Assembly: GCA_020061685.1 (NCBI GenBank)
Contig: JAGUXU010000027.1
Coordinates: forward strand, 1-8,180
DNA length: 8,180 nucleotides
Source of the DNA: Candidatus Omnitrophota bacterium
GTDB taxonomy: Bacteria; Omnitrophota; Gorgyraeia; Pluralincolimonadales; Pluralincolimonadaceae
Direction of reading: 5' to 3'
Part shown: in pieces, positions 1-5,339 of the stretch
Layout: every line of letters starts with the position of its first letter
Numbering within the stretch: the stretch's first letter is position 1
Notes under the pieces: generated by a model
The model's input: only the letters and a program-made list of their open reading frames with translations
What the model was told of the DNA's origin: nothing
Database searches by the model: none
Made by a program: the position numbers and the translations under genes

Positions 1-94
1 CATAACCGTCGAGGACATTGCCCGCCTCCTGGACACTATTCCCTACGAAGTCGTCTGCTGGATCTCGGCCCGCGTGCCGAGGATGTATAAATAG
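1..94 (+). CDS. alr: Alanine racemase, C-terminal end (partial)
   Basis: The 3' end of a gene entering from the left. Read from base 2, it gives about 30 residues (ITVEDIARLLDTIPYEVVCW, then ISARVPRMYK) before a TAG at 92-94. The pattern YE-hydrophobic-x-C-x-I-x-x-RVPR-x-Y is the characteristic C-terminus of fold-III, PLP-dependent alanine racemases, which interconvert L- and D-alanine for peptidoglycan in the cytoplasm. The PLP lysine and the catalytic tyrosine lie outside the window, so activity cannot be judged. The ending RVPRMYK matches the family's normal end, so this is not a truncation. It is followed by about 218 bp without a gene, which suggests it is the last gene of its unit. The call rests on a short stretch, but the motif is distinctive. 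Confidence 0.75.
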   Translation, partial: ITVEDIARLLDTIPYEVVCWISARVPRMYK

Positions 95-156
95 ATTTCT
101 TTCGGACTGCGCCAGCCATCCTATTGACATAATTCACAGTAAGTGACATTTTTTAA

Positions 157-179
157 GATCCCTCGCTCCGCTCGGGATC
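157..179. repeat. GATCCC...GGGATC palindrome, dispersed-repeat style
   Basis: A perfect 6-bp inverted repeat flanks an 11-nt loop made largely of a tandem CGCTC CGCTC. Elements of the form 'CCTCGCTCCGCTCGGGAT' occur as scattered intergenic repeats in many bacterial genomes. I infer that class here from its look alone, because only one copy lies in the window. No U-tract follows on either strand, so it is not an obvious terminator. Confidence 0.45.
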
Positions 180-182
180 ACC

Positions 183-209
183 CCGACGGACACATTAAAT
201 TAACGTCGG
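183..209. repeat. CCGACG/CGTCGG inverted repeat
   Basis: A perfect 6-bp inverted repeat (183-188 with 204-209) has a 15-nt AT-rich spacer containing TTAAATTAA. The stem sequence is shared with the core of the hairpin upstream of aroE (7930-7952), which hints that both belong to one repeat family. Its function is unknown. Confidence 0.35.
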
Positions 210-218
210 CCCTGCGGG

Positions 219-252
219 TAAATTTTCCACAAGTTAGTTGCAGGAAAATTTA
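219..252. repeat. 10-bp AT-rich inverted repeat
   Basis: TAAATTTTCC at 219-228 and its exact reverse complement GGAAAATTTA at 243-252 are separated by 14 nt. The arms are long enough to be non-random, and the outer part is A/U-rich. It could be a weak bidirectional terminator between alr and the downstream unit, or a protein-binding site. No classic GC-stem plus U-tract is present. Confidence 0.45.
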
Positions 253-312
253 GGTGAAAGAAAATCCCTCCGGTTATCGTCTATTATCTCAAGAGGTAAA
301 TGAACATCGCCC

Positions 313-341
313 TTGACAAAGGAGGAGGTATGATATATAGT
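313..341 (+). promoter_or_regulatory. Sigma-70-type promoter of the toxin-antitoxin unit
   Basis: TTGACA (313-318) matches the -35 consensus perfectly. It is followed by a 17-bp spacer and TATAGT (336-341) as the -10. Transcription would start near 348, giving a leader of about 14 nt before the antitoxin ATG at 362, with AAGG (351-354) as ribosome site. The 17-bp spacing and position make this a strong prediction, but it is unproven. Confidence 0.65.
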
Positions 342-347
342 AATACC
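327..347. promoter_or_regulatory. Candidate antitoxin operator over the -10 box
   Basis: GGTAT (327-331) and ATACC (343-347) form an inverted repeat whose 11-bp centre contains the whole -10 hexamer. A third GGTA occurs at 353-356. Ribbon-helix-helix antitoxins usually bind short palindromes overlapping their own promoter, so binding here would shut off the unit. The assignment is inferred from position and symmetry only. Confidence 0.35.
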
Positions 348-361
348 AAAAAGGTAGAGAT

Positions 362-604
362 ATGAGCAAGAGTAAAATAGCAATTACGATTGACCAAAAT
401 GTTGTCGTGAAGATCGACCGTTTTATCAAAAGGCACATCTTCGCGAACCGTAGCCGTGCTATCCAGGAAGCGGTCGAGGAGAAGCTTGAGCGCATGGAAC
501 GCGGCAGGCTGGCAAGAGAATGCGCTAAGCTCGATCCTAAGTTCGAGAAGGCCTTAGCCGAAGAGGGTCTCTCCGAGGAGCTTGATAAATGGCCAGAATA
601 TTAA
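362..604 (+). CDS. Ribbon-helix-helix (CopG/MazE-like) antitoxin
   Basis: An 80-residue protein, probable antitoxin and autorepressor. Residues about 3-11 (KSKIAITID) form the DNA-reading strand of a ribbon-helix-helix fold. Residues 13-25 form helix A, and N29-RSRAIQEAV-38 is the typical turn and start of helix B. The C-terminal half (about 45-80) is charged and acidic, ending LSEELDKWPEY, as expected of the flexible tail that occupies the toxin active site. Its 3' end overlaps the toxin gene by 16 nt, a hallmark of co-translated type II pairs. The start at 362 is fixed by an in-frame stop shortly upstream (TAA 341-343) and an AAGG at 351-354. In family terms it resembles the RHH antitoxins that accompany Gram-positive-type MazF rather than E. 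coli AbrB-fold MazE. Autoregulation through the palindrome at 327-347 is inferred. Confidence 0.8.
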   Translation: MSKSKIAITIDQNVVVKIDRFIKRHIFANRSRAIQEAVEEKLERMERGRLARECAKLDPKFEKALAEEGLSEELDKWPEY

Positions 605-924
605 GAGGGGAGATCCGTTGGGCTGATCTGAGTCCGGCCAAAGGACGGGAGATTGCAGGCAAGAGGCCCGTTCTTATAATAAGCAACGATGTTTTTAATG
701 ACCGTTCCGGCACGGTGGTGGCTATGGCTATCACAAGCCAGGAGCCGCACGCAGGATTTCCGTTGACACTCGAGCTGGGCTCAAAAGGGCTTCCTAAACG
801 TTCATGGATAAAGATAAGCCAGGTCCGCACTTTATCTGTCGAGAGGATAGGAGAGAAGATGGGCGCGGCTTCTCCGGAAGAAGTAAACCAAGCCGTTGAA
901 GGTTTAAGTGAAATAATAGGGTGA
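589..924 (+). CDS. MazF/PemK-family endoribonuclease toxin
   Basis: A 111-residue toxin, the normal length for the MazF/PemK family. These proteins cleave single-stranded mRNA at short specific sequences and so halt translation. The N-terminus RGEIRWADLSPAKGREI followed by GKRPVLIISNDVFN and VVAMAITS is the standard SH3-like barrel signature. R26 (in KRPV) and T49 (in AIT) match the catalytic Arg and Thr of B. subtilis MazF, so the enzyme looks intact. The second half carries S-W-I-K-I-S-Q-V-R-T-L, matching the conserved 'QIRTI/L' strand, then a helical end. GAGGAG (575-580), lying inside the antitoxin gene, is a good ribosome site 8 nt before the ATG, so translation is probably coupled to the antitoxin. 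The RNA recognition sequence cannot be predicted. Confidence 0.88.
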   Translation: MARILRGEIRWADLSPAKGREIAGKRPVLIISNDVFNDRSGTVVAMAITSQEPHAGFPLTLELGSKGLPKRSWIKISQVRTLSVERIGEKMGAASPEEVNQAVEGLSEIIG

Positions 925-928
925 CAAC

Positions 929-1390
929 ATGAAGCATTTAAAATGGGTTTTGGTATTTGCGGCGGGGGTTATTGCATGTGCCGCGGTTTTTTATTTTGGA
1001 TCAGCGGACAGCGCCAAGCTGGCGGTAGTCAGCCTGGTTCCGGGCGACATATCATGGAATACGGACCCGAAACTCCATGGCCTGCAGACAGCTGTCCTGG
1101 TAGGGGACCCAAGCGCCCCTGTGCCGTATGCCCAACGCATCAGGATACCCGCCAATACTGTATTAAAACCCCATTCGCATCCGAATAGGGCCGGGATGGT
1201 CACGGTCCTTTCAGGGACTTTCTATTTTGCTTACGGCGATAAGTTTGATGAGACGAAACTCAAAGAACTTCCTGCCGGGAGTTTTTTCACGGAGCCGAAG
1301 GGCATGCCCCACTACGCGATGACCAAAGGCGGAGAAGTGGTCCTACAGCTTAACGCCATCGGAACTGACGGCACGGTATACGTAAAATAA
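929..1390 (+). CDS. Membrane-targeted or lipoprotein single-domain cupin
   Basis: A 153-residue protein of unknown substrate. K2-H-L-K5 followed by hydrophobic residues 6-23 is an export signal or membrane anchor. V14-I-A-C17 fits a lipobox, although residues after C17 stay hydrophobic, so an uncleaved anchor is also possible. The rest is one cupin barrel. Motif 1 is H82-S-H84 followed by VTVLSGTFYF (91-100) with G96. Motif 2 is LPAGSFFTEPKGMPHYA (114-130) with H128. The usual metal-binding glutamate of motif 1 is replaced by a small residue (A88/G89 region). The pattern resembles extracytoplasmic cupins with 'HxHP...VTVLSGTF...GDKFD'. The ATG lies 4 nt after the toxin stop, with AGGG (918-921) nearby, so co-transcription with the toxin-antitoxin pair is likely. 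Whether it belongs functionally with the pair is unknown. Confidence 0.7.
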   Translation: MKHLKWVLVFAAGVIACAAVFYFGSADSAKLAVVSLVPGDISWNTDPKLHGLQTAVLVGDPSAPVPYAQRIRIPANTVLKPHSHPNRAGMVTVLSGTFYFAYGDKFDETKLKELPAGSFFTEPKGMPHYAMTKGGEVVLQLNAIGTDGTVYVK

Positions 1391-1426
1391 TCCTAAACAA
1401 GCCCCCGGCAACGTCCTATAATATTA

Positions 1427-1454
1427 TTGACATATCTTTTTGGTATGATATAAT
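1427..1454 (+). promoter_or_regulatory. Extended -10 promoter of the ilvD-leuA operon
   Basis: TTGACA (1427-1432), a 16-bp spacer and a perfect TATAAT (1449-1454) preceded by TG at 1446-1447 form an almost ideal sigma-70-type promoter with an extended -10. The transcription start is expected near 1460-1462. It points directly at the five-gene amino acid block. A promoter this strong usually needs a repressor or feedback control to be economical. Confidence 0.75.
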
Positions 1455-1458
1455 TCAG

Positions 1459-1476
1459 GTTTACAATGGCGTAAAC
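1459..1476. promoter_or_regulatory. GTTTAC-N6-GTAAAC palindrome at the transcription start
   Basis: GTTTAC (1459-1464) and GTAAAC (1471-1476) are exact inverted copies around AATGGC, placed at the predicted +1 and ending just before the ribosome site. It could be a repressor operator or an RNA hairpin at the 5' end of the mRNA. The regulator is unknown. Confidence 0.4.
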
Positions 1477-1490
1477 TAAGGAGAGATATT

Positions 1491-3149
1491 ATGTTAAGGA
1501 GCGAAAGGGTCAAGAAAGGGCTTGAAAAGGTCGGAAGCAGGGCGCTTATCTACGCGACAGGCGTTTCCAGGTCAGAGCTGGAGAAGCCGTTTATAGGCAT
1601 CGCCTCGAGCTTTACGGACCTCATCCCGGGGCATACGCATATGAGGATGCTCGAGAGGAGTATCGAGCACGGAGTCTACGCGGGCGGCGGGGCGGCTTTT
1701 GTCTTCGGCATACCCGGGATCTGCGACGGCATAGCGATGGGCCATCTTGGGATGCATTGTTCGCTTCCTTCCAGGGAACTCATCGCCGATATGGTCGAGA
1801 TGATAGCGACCGCGCACGCGCTGGATGGGCTAATTTTGCTCACAAATTGTGACAAAATTACCCCCGGCATGATGATGGCCGCCTGCAGGCTTGATATCCC
1901 GTCCATAGTCGTTACGGGAGGGCCGATGCTCTCGGGCCGTTCCAAGATGAAGAGGCTCTCTCTTGTCAAAGACACTTTTGAGGCGGTCGGAAGATACAGG
2001 GCCGGCGAGATAACGAGAGATGAACTTGAGGAACTGGAATGTAACGCCTGTCCCGGTCCGGGCGCATGTCAGGGGCTCTATACCGCCAATACGATGAGCT
2101 GCATCTCTGAGGCGATCGGCCTTGCTATGCCGGGCGGGGCGACGGCTCTTGCCGTCTCGGCAAAGCGCGAGAGGATAGCCTACGAGAGCGGGGAACGGAT
2201 AGTCGAACTGGTCAAGAAGAACATGACGCCGGGCAGGATATTAAGCCAGAAGGCGTTTGAGAACGCCATCCGTGTGGATATGGCGCTGGGCGGCTCGACG
2301 AACACCGTCTTACACCTTACGGCGATAGCGAATGAGGCCGGCATCAAATTGCCGCTTAACCTCTTCGATAAGATAAGCAGGGATACGCCGCATATCTCTG
2401 ACATACTTCCGTCGGGCAAGTATTTTATGGAGGATCTGGAATTCGCGGGAGGCATTCCTGCGGTCTTAAAGAGGTTAAAGCCGAAATTACATAACCTTCC
2501 CACGGTCAGCGGAAGGACTATTTACGAGATCGCGAGCTCCGCGCGCATAGACGATGAAGAGATAATCAGGCCGCTTAACAGGCCGTATCATAAAGAAGGC
2601 GGCATCGCCGTCTTGAGAGGCAACCTCTGTCCTGACGGCGCGGTCGTCAAGCAGACGGCGGTCCAGGAGAAGACGAAGCGTTTTACCGGCAAGGCAAAGG
2701 TCTTCAATTCGGAAGAGGAAGCGATGAAGGCGATAATGGCCAAGAAGATAAAGGCAGGCGACTGCATCGTCATCCGGTATGAAGGCCCTAAGGGCGGGCC
2801 CGGGATGAGAGAGATGCTGTCTCCGACCGCGGCGATCGTCGGTATGGGGCTGGCGGATAAGGTCGCCCTGATAACCGACGGAAGGTTTTCAGGCGGGACG
2901 CAGGGCCCGTGCATCGGGCACATATCGCCTGAGGCGGCCGAAGGCGGGCCGATAGCCGCCATCAAGAACGGCGATATTATAGAGATAGATATCATCAAGA
3001 GGAGACTGGAACTTAAGATATCCAGGACGGAGATGGACAGAAGGTTAAGGGCCTGGAGGGCGCCGAAGCCGAAGATCGCGACAGGTTATCTAGCCCGTTA
3101 CGCCAGGCTTGTCACGTCGGCGAATACCGGCGCTATAATGAAGGGTTAA
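1491..3149 (+). CDS. ilvD: Dihydroxy-acid dehydratase
   Basis: This enzyme dehydrates 2,3-dihydroxyisovalerate and 2,3-dihydroxy-3-methylvalerate to the keto acids of valine/leucine and isoleucine, in the cytoplasm, using an iron-sulfur cluster. The 552 residues span the whole family. Visible signatures are TNCDKITPG (118-126, C120), ECNACPGPGACQGLYTANTM (183-202, C187/C193) and the C-terminal GMGLADKVALITDGRFSGGT (451-470) with S467, the usual catalytic serine position. The N-terminal loop reads IPGHTH (45-50) rather than the TPCN form, which places it with the E. coli-like branch generally associated with an oxygen-sensitive [4Fe-4S] cluster. Length is close to clostridial and archaeal homologues and shorter than E. 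coli IlvD (616). AAGGAG at 1478-1483 supports the ATG. It is the first gene of the operon; ilvB follows 8 nt after its stop. Confidence 0.97.
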   Translation: MLRSERVKKGLEKVGSRALIYATGVSRSELEKPFIGIASSFTDLIPGHTHMRMLERSIEHGVYAGGGAAFVFGIPGICDGIAMGHLGMHCSLPSRELIADMVEMIATAHALDGLILLTNCDKITPGMMMAACRLDIPSIVVTGGPMLSGRSKMKRLSLVKDTFEAVGRYRAGEITRDELEELECNACPGPGACQGLYTANTMSCISEAIGLAMPGGATALAVSAKRERIAYESGERIVELVKKNMTPGRILSQKAFENAIRVDMALGGSTNTVLHLTAIANEAGIKLPLNLFDKISRDTPHISDILPSGKYFMEDLEFAGGIPAVLKRLKPKLHNLPTVSGRTIYEIASSARIDDEEIIRPLNRPYHKEGGIAVLRGNLCPDGAVVKQTAVQEKTKRFTGKAKVFNSEEEAMKAIMAKKIKAGDCIVIRYEGPKGGPGMREMLSPTAAIVGMGLADKVALITDGRFSGGTQGPCIGHISPEAAEGGPIAAIKNGDIIEIDIIKRRLELKISRTEMDRRLRAWRAPKPKIATGYLARYARLVTSANTGAIMKG

Positions 3150-3157
3150 ATCATAAG

Positions 3158-4831
3158 ATGACTACAAAGATGACAGGCGCACAGATAGTCGTTGAATCGC
3201 TGAAAAAGGAGGGAGTCGAGGCTATATTCGGTTTTCCCGGCGGATCGGTATTGCCGCTTTTCGACGCCCTCTATGACGCGCCTTTTAGATTTATTTTGGT
3301 CAGGCACGAACAGGGAGCTGCGCACGCGGCCGACGGCTATGCCCGCGCAACCGGAAAGCCCGGAGTCTGTATAGCCACATCGGGGCCGGGTGCCACGAAC
3401 CTCGTTACCGGAATAGCGACGGCGTATATGGATTCCATTCCGATGGTCGCGATAACAGGGCAGGTCAAGACGTTCCTTATCGGAAACGACGCGTTTCAGG
3501 AGGCGGATATCACCGGTATTACGCGGCCGATAACAAAGCATAATTACTTGGTCAGGGACGTCAAAGATCTGGCGCGCATAGTTAAGGAGGCGTTCCATAT
3601 AGCCTCGACCGGAAGGCCGGGGCCCGTTGTCATCGACCTGCCGGTCGATGTACAAATGGCCGAAACAGAGTTTCGTTATCCGAAGGAAGTCCATATACGC
3701 AGTTACAAGCCTACGTATTGCGGGCATCCCGGACAGATAAAGAGGGCGGCGAAGATGATAGCCGAATCAAAGCGGCCGGTCATCTACGCGGGAGGCGGAG
3801 TCATGCTCTCCGGGGCGTCACAGCAATTGAGGGAGTTCGCGGAGAAGATAAATTCGCCGGTAACGATGACGTTGCTCGGCCTCGGCGCCTATCCCGCCGA
3901 CCACGAACTTTCGCTGGGCATGCTCGGAATGCACGGGACAGCGTACGCGAATTACGCGATACAAAATTCCGACTTGATCATAGCGATAGGCGCGCGTTTC
4001 GATGACCGCGTCACCGGCAAGATAGACGAATTCGCGCCGCACGCGAAGATAATCCATATAGATATTGATCCCACGGCGATATCGAAGAACGTCAAGGTCG
4101 ATGTCCCGATAGTCGGCGACGTCAAATGTGTCCTGACGGAATTATTGAAGATAGTCCACAGGCCGCACGATAAGGAATGGGCCGATAAGATAAAGCACTG
4201 GAAGGAGAAACATCCGTTGCAGTACAAACAGGACGATAAGCTCCGTCCGCAGTATGTCATCGAACAGATCTGCGAGGCGACCAAGGGTAACGCCATCATA
4301 GCCACCGATGTCGGCCAGAACCAGATGTGGACTGCGCAGTGGTACAAATTCCAGCGTCCGCGCGAGCTACTTTCAAGCGGCGGGCTCGGGACGATGGGAT
4401 ACGGCTTCCCCGCGGGTATCGGCGCCAAGGTCGGAAGGCCCGATAACGAGGTCTTTGTCATCTCAGGCGACGGCTCGATACAGATGAATATACAGGAACT
4501 AGCCACTGCTGTGGTCAATAATATCAATGTCAAGATAGCGATATTGAATAACTCGTATCTGGGTATGGTCCGCCAGTGGCAGGAGCTGTTCTATAAGAAG
4601 AGATATTCCCATACGCGCCTCCAGAATCCTGATTTTGTCAGGATAGCCGAGGCCTATGGCGCGGTCGGTATCAGGATCGGAAAGAAGGAAGAGGTCCGGC
4701 CGGCCATCGAGAAGGCGCTGCATACGAAGAACGTCGTCGTCATGGATTTTATCGTCGAGGAAGAAGAGAACGTCTTCCCCATGGTGCCGGCGGGCAAACG
4801 CCTTGACGATATGATAGGGAGCATGGCATGA
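3158..4831 (+). CDS. ilvB: Acetolactate synthase, large (catalytic) subunit
   Basis: A ThDP-, Mg- and FAD-dependent enzyme that condenses two pyruvates to 2-acetolactate, or pyruvate with 2-ketobutyrate to 2-aceto-2-hydroxybutyrate. The 557 residues show the three-domain order. The pyrimidine-binding domain has E51 in RHEQGAAHAADGYAR and TSGPGATN (74-81). The central domain has GARFDDRVTG (278-287). The PP-binding domain has GDGS (437-440) and LNNSYLGMVRQWQE (463-476). W474 in RQWQE, M413 in GTMGYG and the AFQEADITGITRP block (112-124) mark a true biosynthetic AHAS rather than a catabolic ALS or another ThDP enzyme. The ribosome site is weak: AAGGG at 3141-3145 lies 12 nt from the ATG. Coupling to ilvD translation is therefore likely; ATG at 3170 (residue 5) is an alternative start. 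Its stop overlaps the ilvN start (ATGA). Confidence 0.97.
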   Translation: MTTKMTGAQIVVESLKKEGVEAIFGFPGGSVLPLFDALYDAPFRFILVRHEQGAAHAADGYARATGKPGVCIATSGPGATNLVTGIATAYMDSIPMVAITGQVKTFLIGNDAFQEADITGITRPITKHNYLVRDVKDLARIVKEAFHIASTGRPGPVVIDLPVDVQMAETEFRYPKEVHIRSYKPTYCGHPGQIKRAAKMIAESKRPVIYAGGGVMLSGASQQLREFAEKINSPVTMTLLGLGAYPADHELSLGMLGMHGTAYANYAIQNSDLIIAIGARFDDRVTGKIDEFAPHAKIIHIDIDPTAISKNVKVDVPIVGDVKCVLTELLKIVHRPHDKEWADKIKHWKEKHPLQYKQDDKLRPQYVIEQICEATKGNAIIATDVGQNQMWTAQWYKFQRPRELLSSGGLGTMGYGFPAGIGAKVGRPDNEVFVISGDGSIQMNIQELATAVVNNINVKIAILNNSYLGMVRQWQELFYKKRYSHTRLQNPDFVRIAEAYGAVGIRIGKKEEVRPAIEKALHTKNVVVMDFIVEEEENVFPMVPAGKRLDDMIGSMA

Positions 4832-5337
4832 AGCACACGATATCGGTTTTAGTAGAGAACCACCCGGGAGTCCTGGCGCGCATATCGGGCCTCTTCTCCG
4901 CACGGGGGTTCAACATAGATTCGCTCGCTGTCGGCGAGACCGAAGACCCGACCGTCTCGAGGATGACGATAGTCGTCGAGGGCGATGAACGCACGCTCGA
5001 ACAGGTCAAGAAACAACTGAATAAGCTTATAGACGTCATCACGGTGCAGGACCTGACCCAGAAGAAATTCATCGACCGCGAATTGCTCTTGATCAAAGTC
5101 GAAGCCGCGACCCCAAAGGACCGCAACGATATCATAGAGATCGCCGAGAGCATGGGCGCTAATATAGCCGACCTTGGGGCCCAGTCGATAACCGTCGAAG
5201 TGGTCGGGGACACCTCAAAGATAGACAAGCTGACGGAATTATTAAAACCGTTCGGCGTAAAAGAGATCGTCCGCACGGGAAAGATCGCTATGACGAAGGA
5301 CGTAAAGGAACCCAAAGAACCGAAGGAGGAGCAATAA
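4828..5337 (+). CDS. ilvN: Acetolactate synthase, small (regulatory) subunit
   Basis: A 169-residue partner that activates IlvB and makes it sensitive to end product. The N-terminal ACT domain (about 1-75) has N11, G14 and N29 in ENHPGVLARISGLFSARGFN, corresponding to the valine-site residues of E. coli IlvH. Valine inhibition is therefore predicted to be intact. The C-terminal ALS small-subunit domain spans about 80-155, with the conserved EREL/DREL-LLIKV start at 88-96. The length equals E. coli IlvH plus a short charged tail (about 160-169, KEPKEPKEEQ). The start overlaps the ilvB stop by ATGA, the usual way to keep subunits in balance. The tail's codons also provide the ribosome site of ilvC. 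Confidence 0.97.
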   Translation: MKHTISVLVENHPGVLARISGLFSARGFNIDSLAVGETEDPTVSRMTIVVEGDERTLEQVKKQLNKLIDVITVQDLTQKKFIDRELLLIKVEAATPKDRNDIIEIAESMGANIADLGAQSITVEVVGDTSKIDKLTELLKPFGVKEIVRTGKIAMTKDVKEPKEPKEEQ

Positions 5338-5339
5338 AA

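Larger units (their letters stand above)
95..312. other. Non-coding gap with three inverted repeats
   Basis: This gap between alr and the toxin-antitoxin promoter contains no convincing gene. It holds three separate inverted repeats: GATCCC/GGGATC (157-162/174-179), CCGACG/CGTCGG (183-188/204-209) and TAAATTTTCC/GGAAAATTTA (219-228/243-252). A direct repeat TGACAT occurs at 125-130 and 144-149. A run of six T (149-154) follows a 4-bp TCAC/GTGA stem (134-146) and might be a weak alr terminator, but the stem is too short to call. No tRNA, riboswitch or CRISPR-like pattern is seen. Confidence 0.6.
300..365 (+). other. Possible 21-codon leader ORF ending on the antitoxin start
   Basis: ATG at 300 opens a 21-codon frame, MNIALDKGGGMIYSNTKKVE plus a final I, ending in TGA at 363-365. 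The stop overlaps the antitoxin ATG at 362-364 in an ATGA arrangement. AAGAGG (291-296) sits just before ATG-300. An internal in-frame ATG at 330 is preceded by a very strong AGGAGGAGG. If the promoter at 313-341 is the only one, this frame would not be transcribed intact, so it needs an upstream promoter. It may well be chance. Confidence 0.15.
1391..1490. other. Regulatory gap before the ilv operon
   Basis: This 100-bp stretch separates the cupin stop from ilvD. It contains no terminator-like hairpin for the upstream unit. It does contain the ilvD promoter (1427-1454), a small palindrome (1459-1476) and the ilvD ribosome site AAGGAG (1478-1483). The predicted untranslated leader is only about 30 nt, so a leader-peptide attenuator or T-box RNA does not fit here. 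Confidence 0.6.

Noticed and set aside
134..154. TCAC/GTGA stem followed by six T as an alr terminator
   Set aside because: The stem is only 4 bp and AT-rich; too weak to call.
124..159. TTGACA at 124-129 as a promoter
   Set aside because: No good -10 at 16-18 bp; the nearest candidate TAAGAT (154-159) is 24 bp away.
289..495. Minus-strand 68-codon frame with hydrophobic residues opposite the antitoxin start
   Set aside because: Hydrophobicity comes from antisense reading of Lys/Asp/Ile-rich codons; it overlaps the promoter and antitoxin, which are better supported.
1417..1422. Second TATAAT upstream of the ilvD -35 box
   Set aside because: No matching -35 at the right distance; the 1427-1454 promoter is far better.
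1461..1490. T-box, leader-peptide attenuator or riboswitch before ilvD
   Set aside because: The leader is about 30 nt with one small palindrome and no run of Leu/Ile/Val codons or T-box sequence.
3146..3727. 193-codon minus-strand frame opposite ilvB, and similar antisense frames across the operon (for example 3952-4533, 4749-5315, 5996-6757)
   Set aside because: All are shadows of conserved + strand genes, without family signatures or convincing starts.
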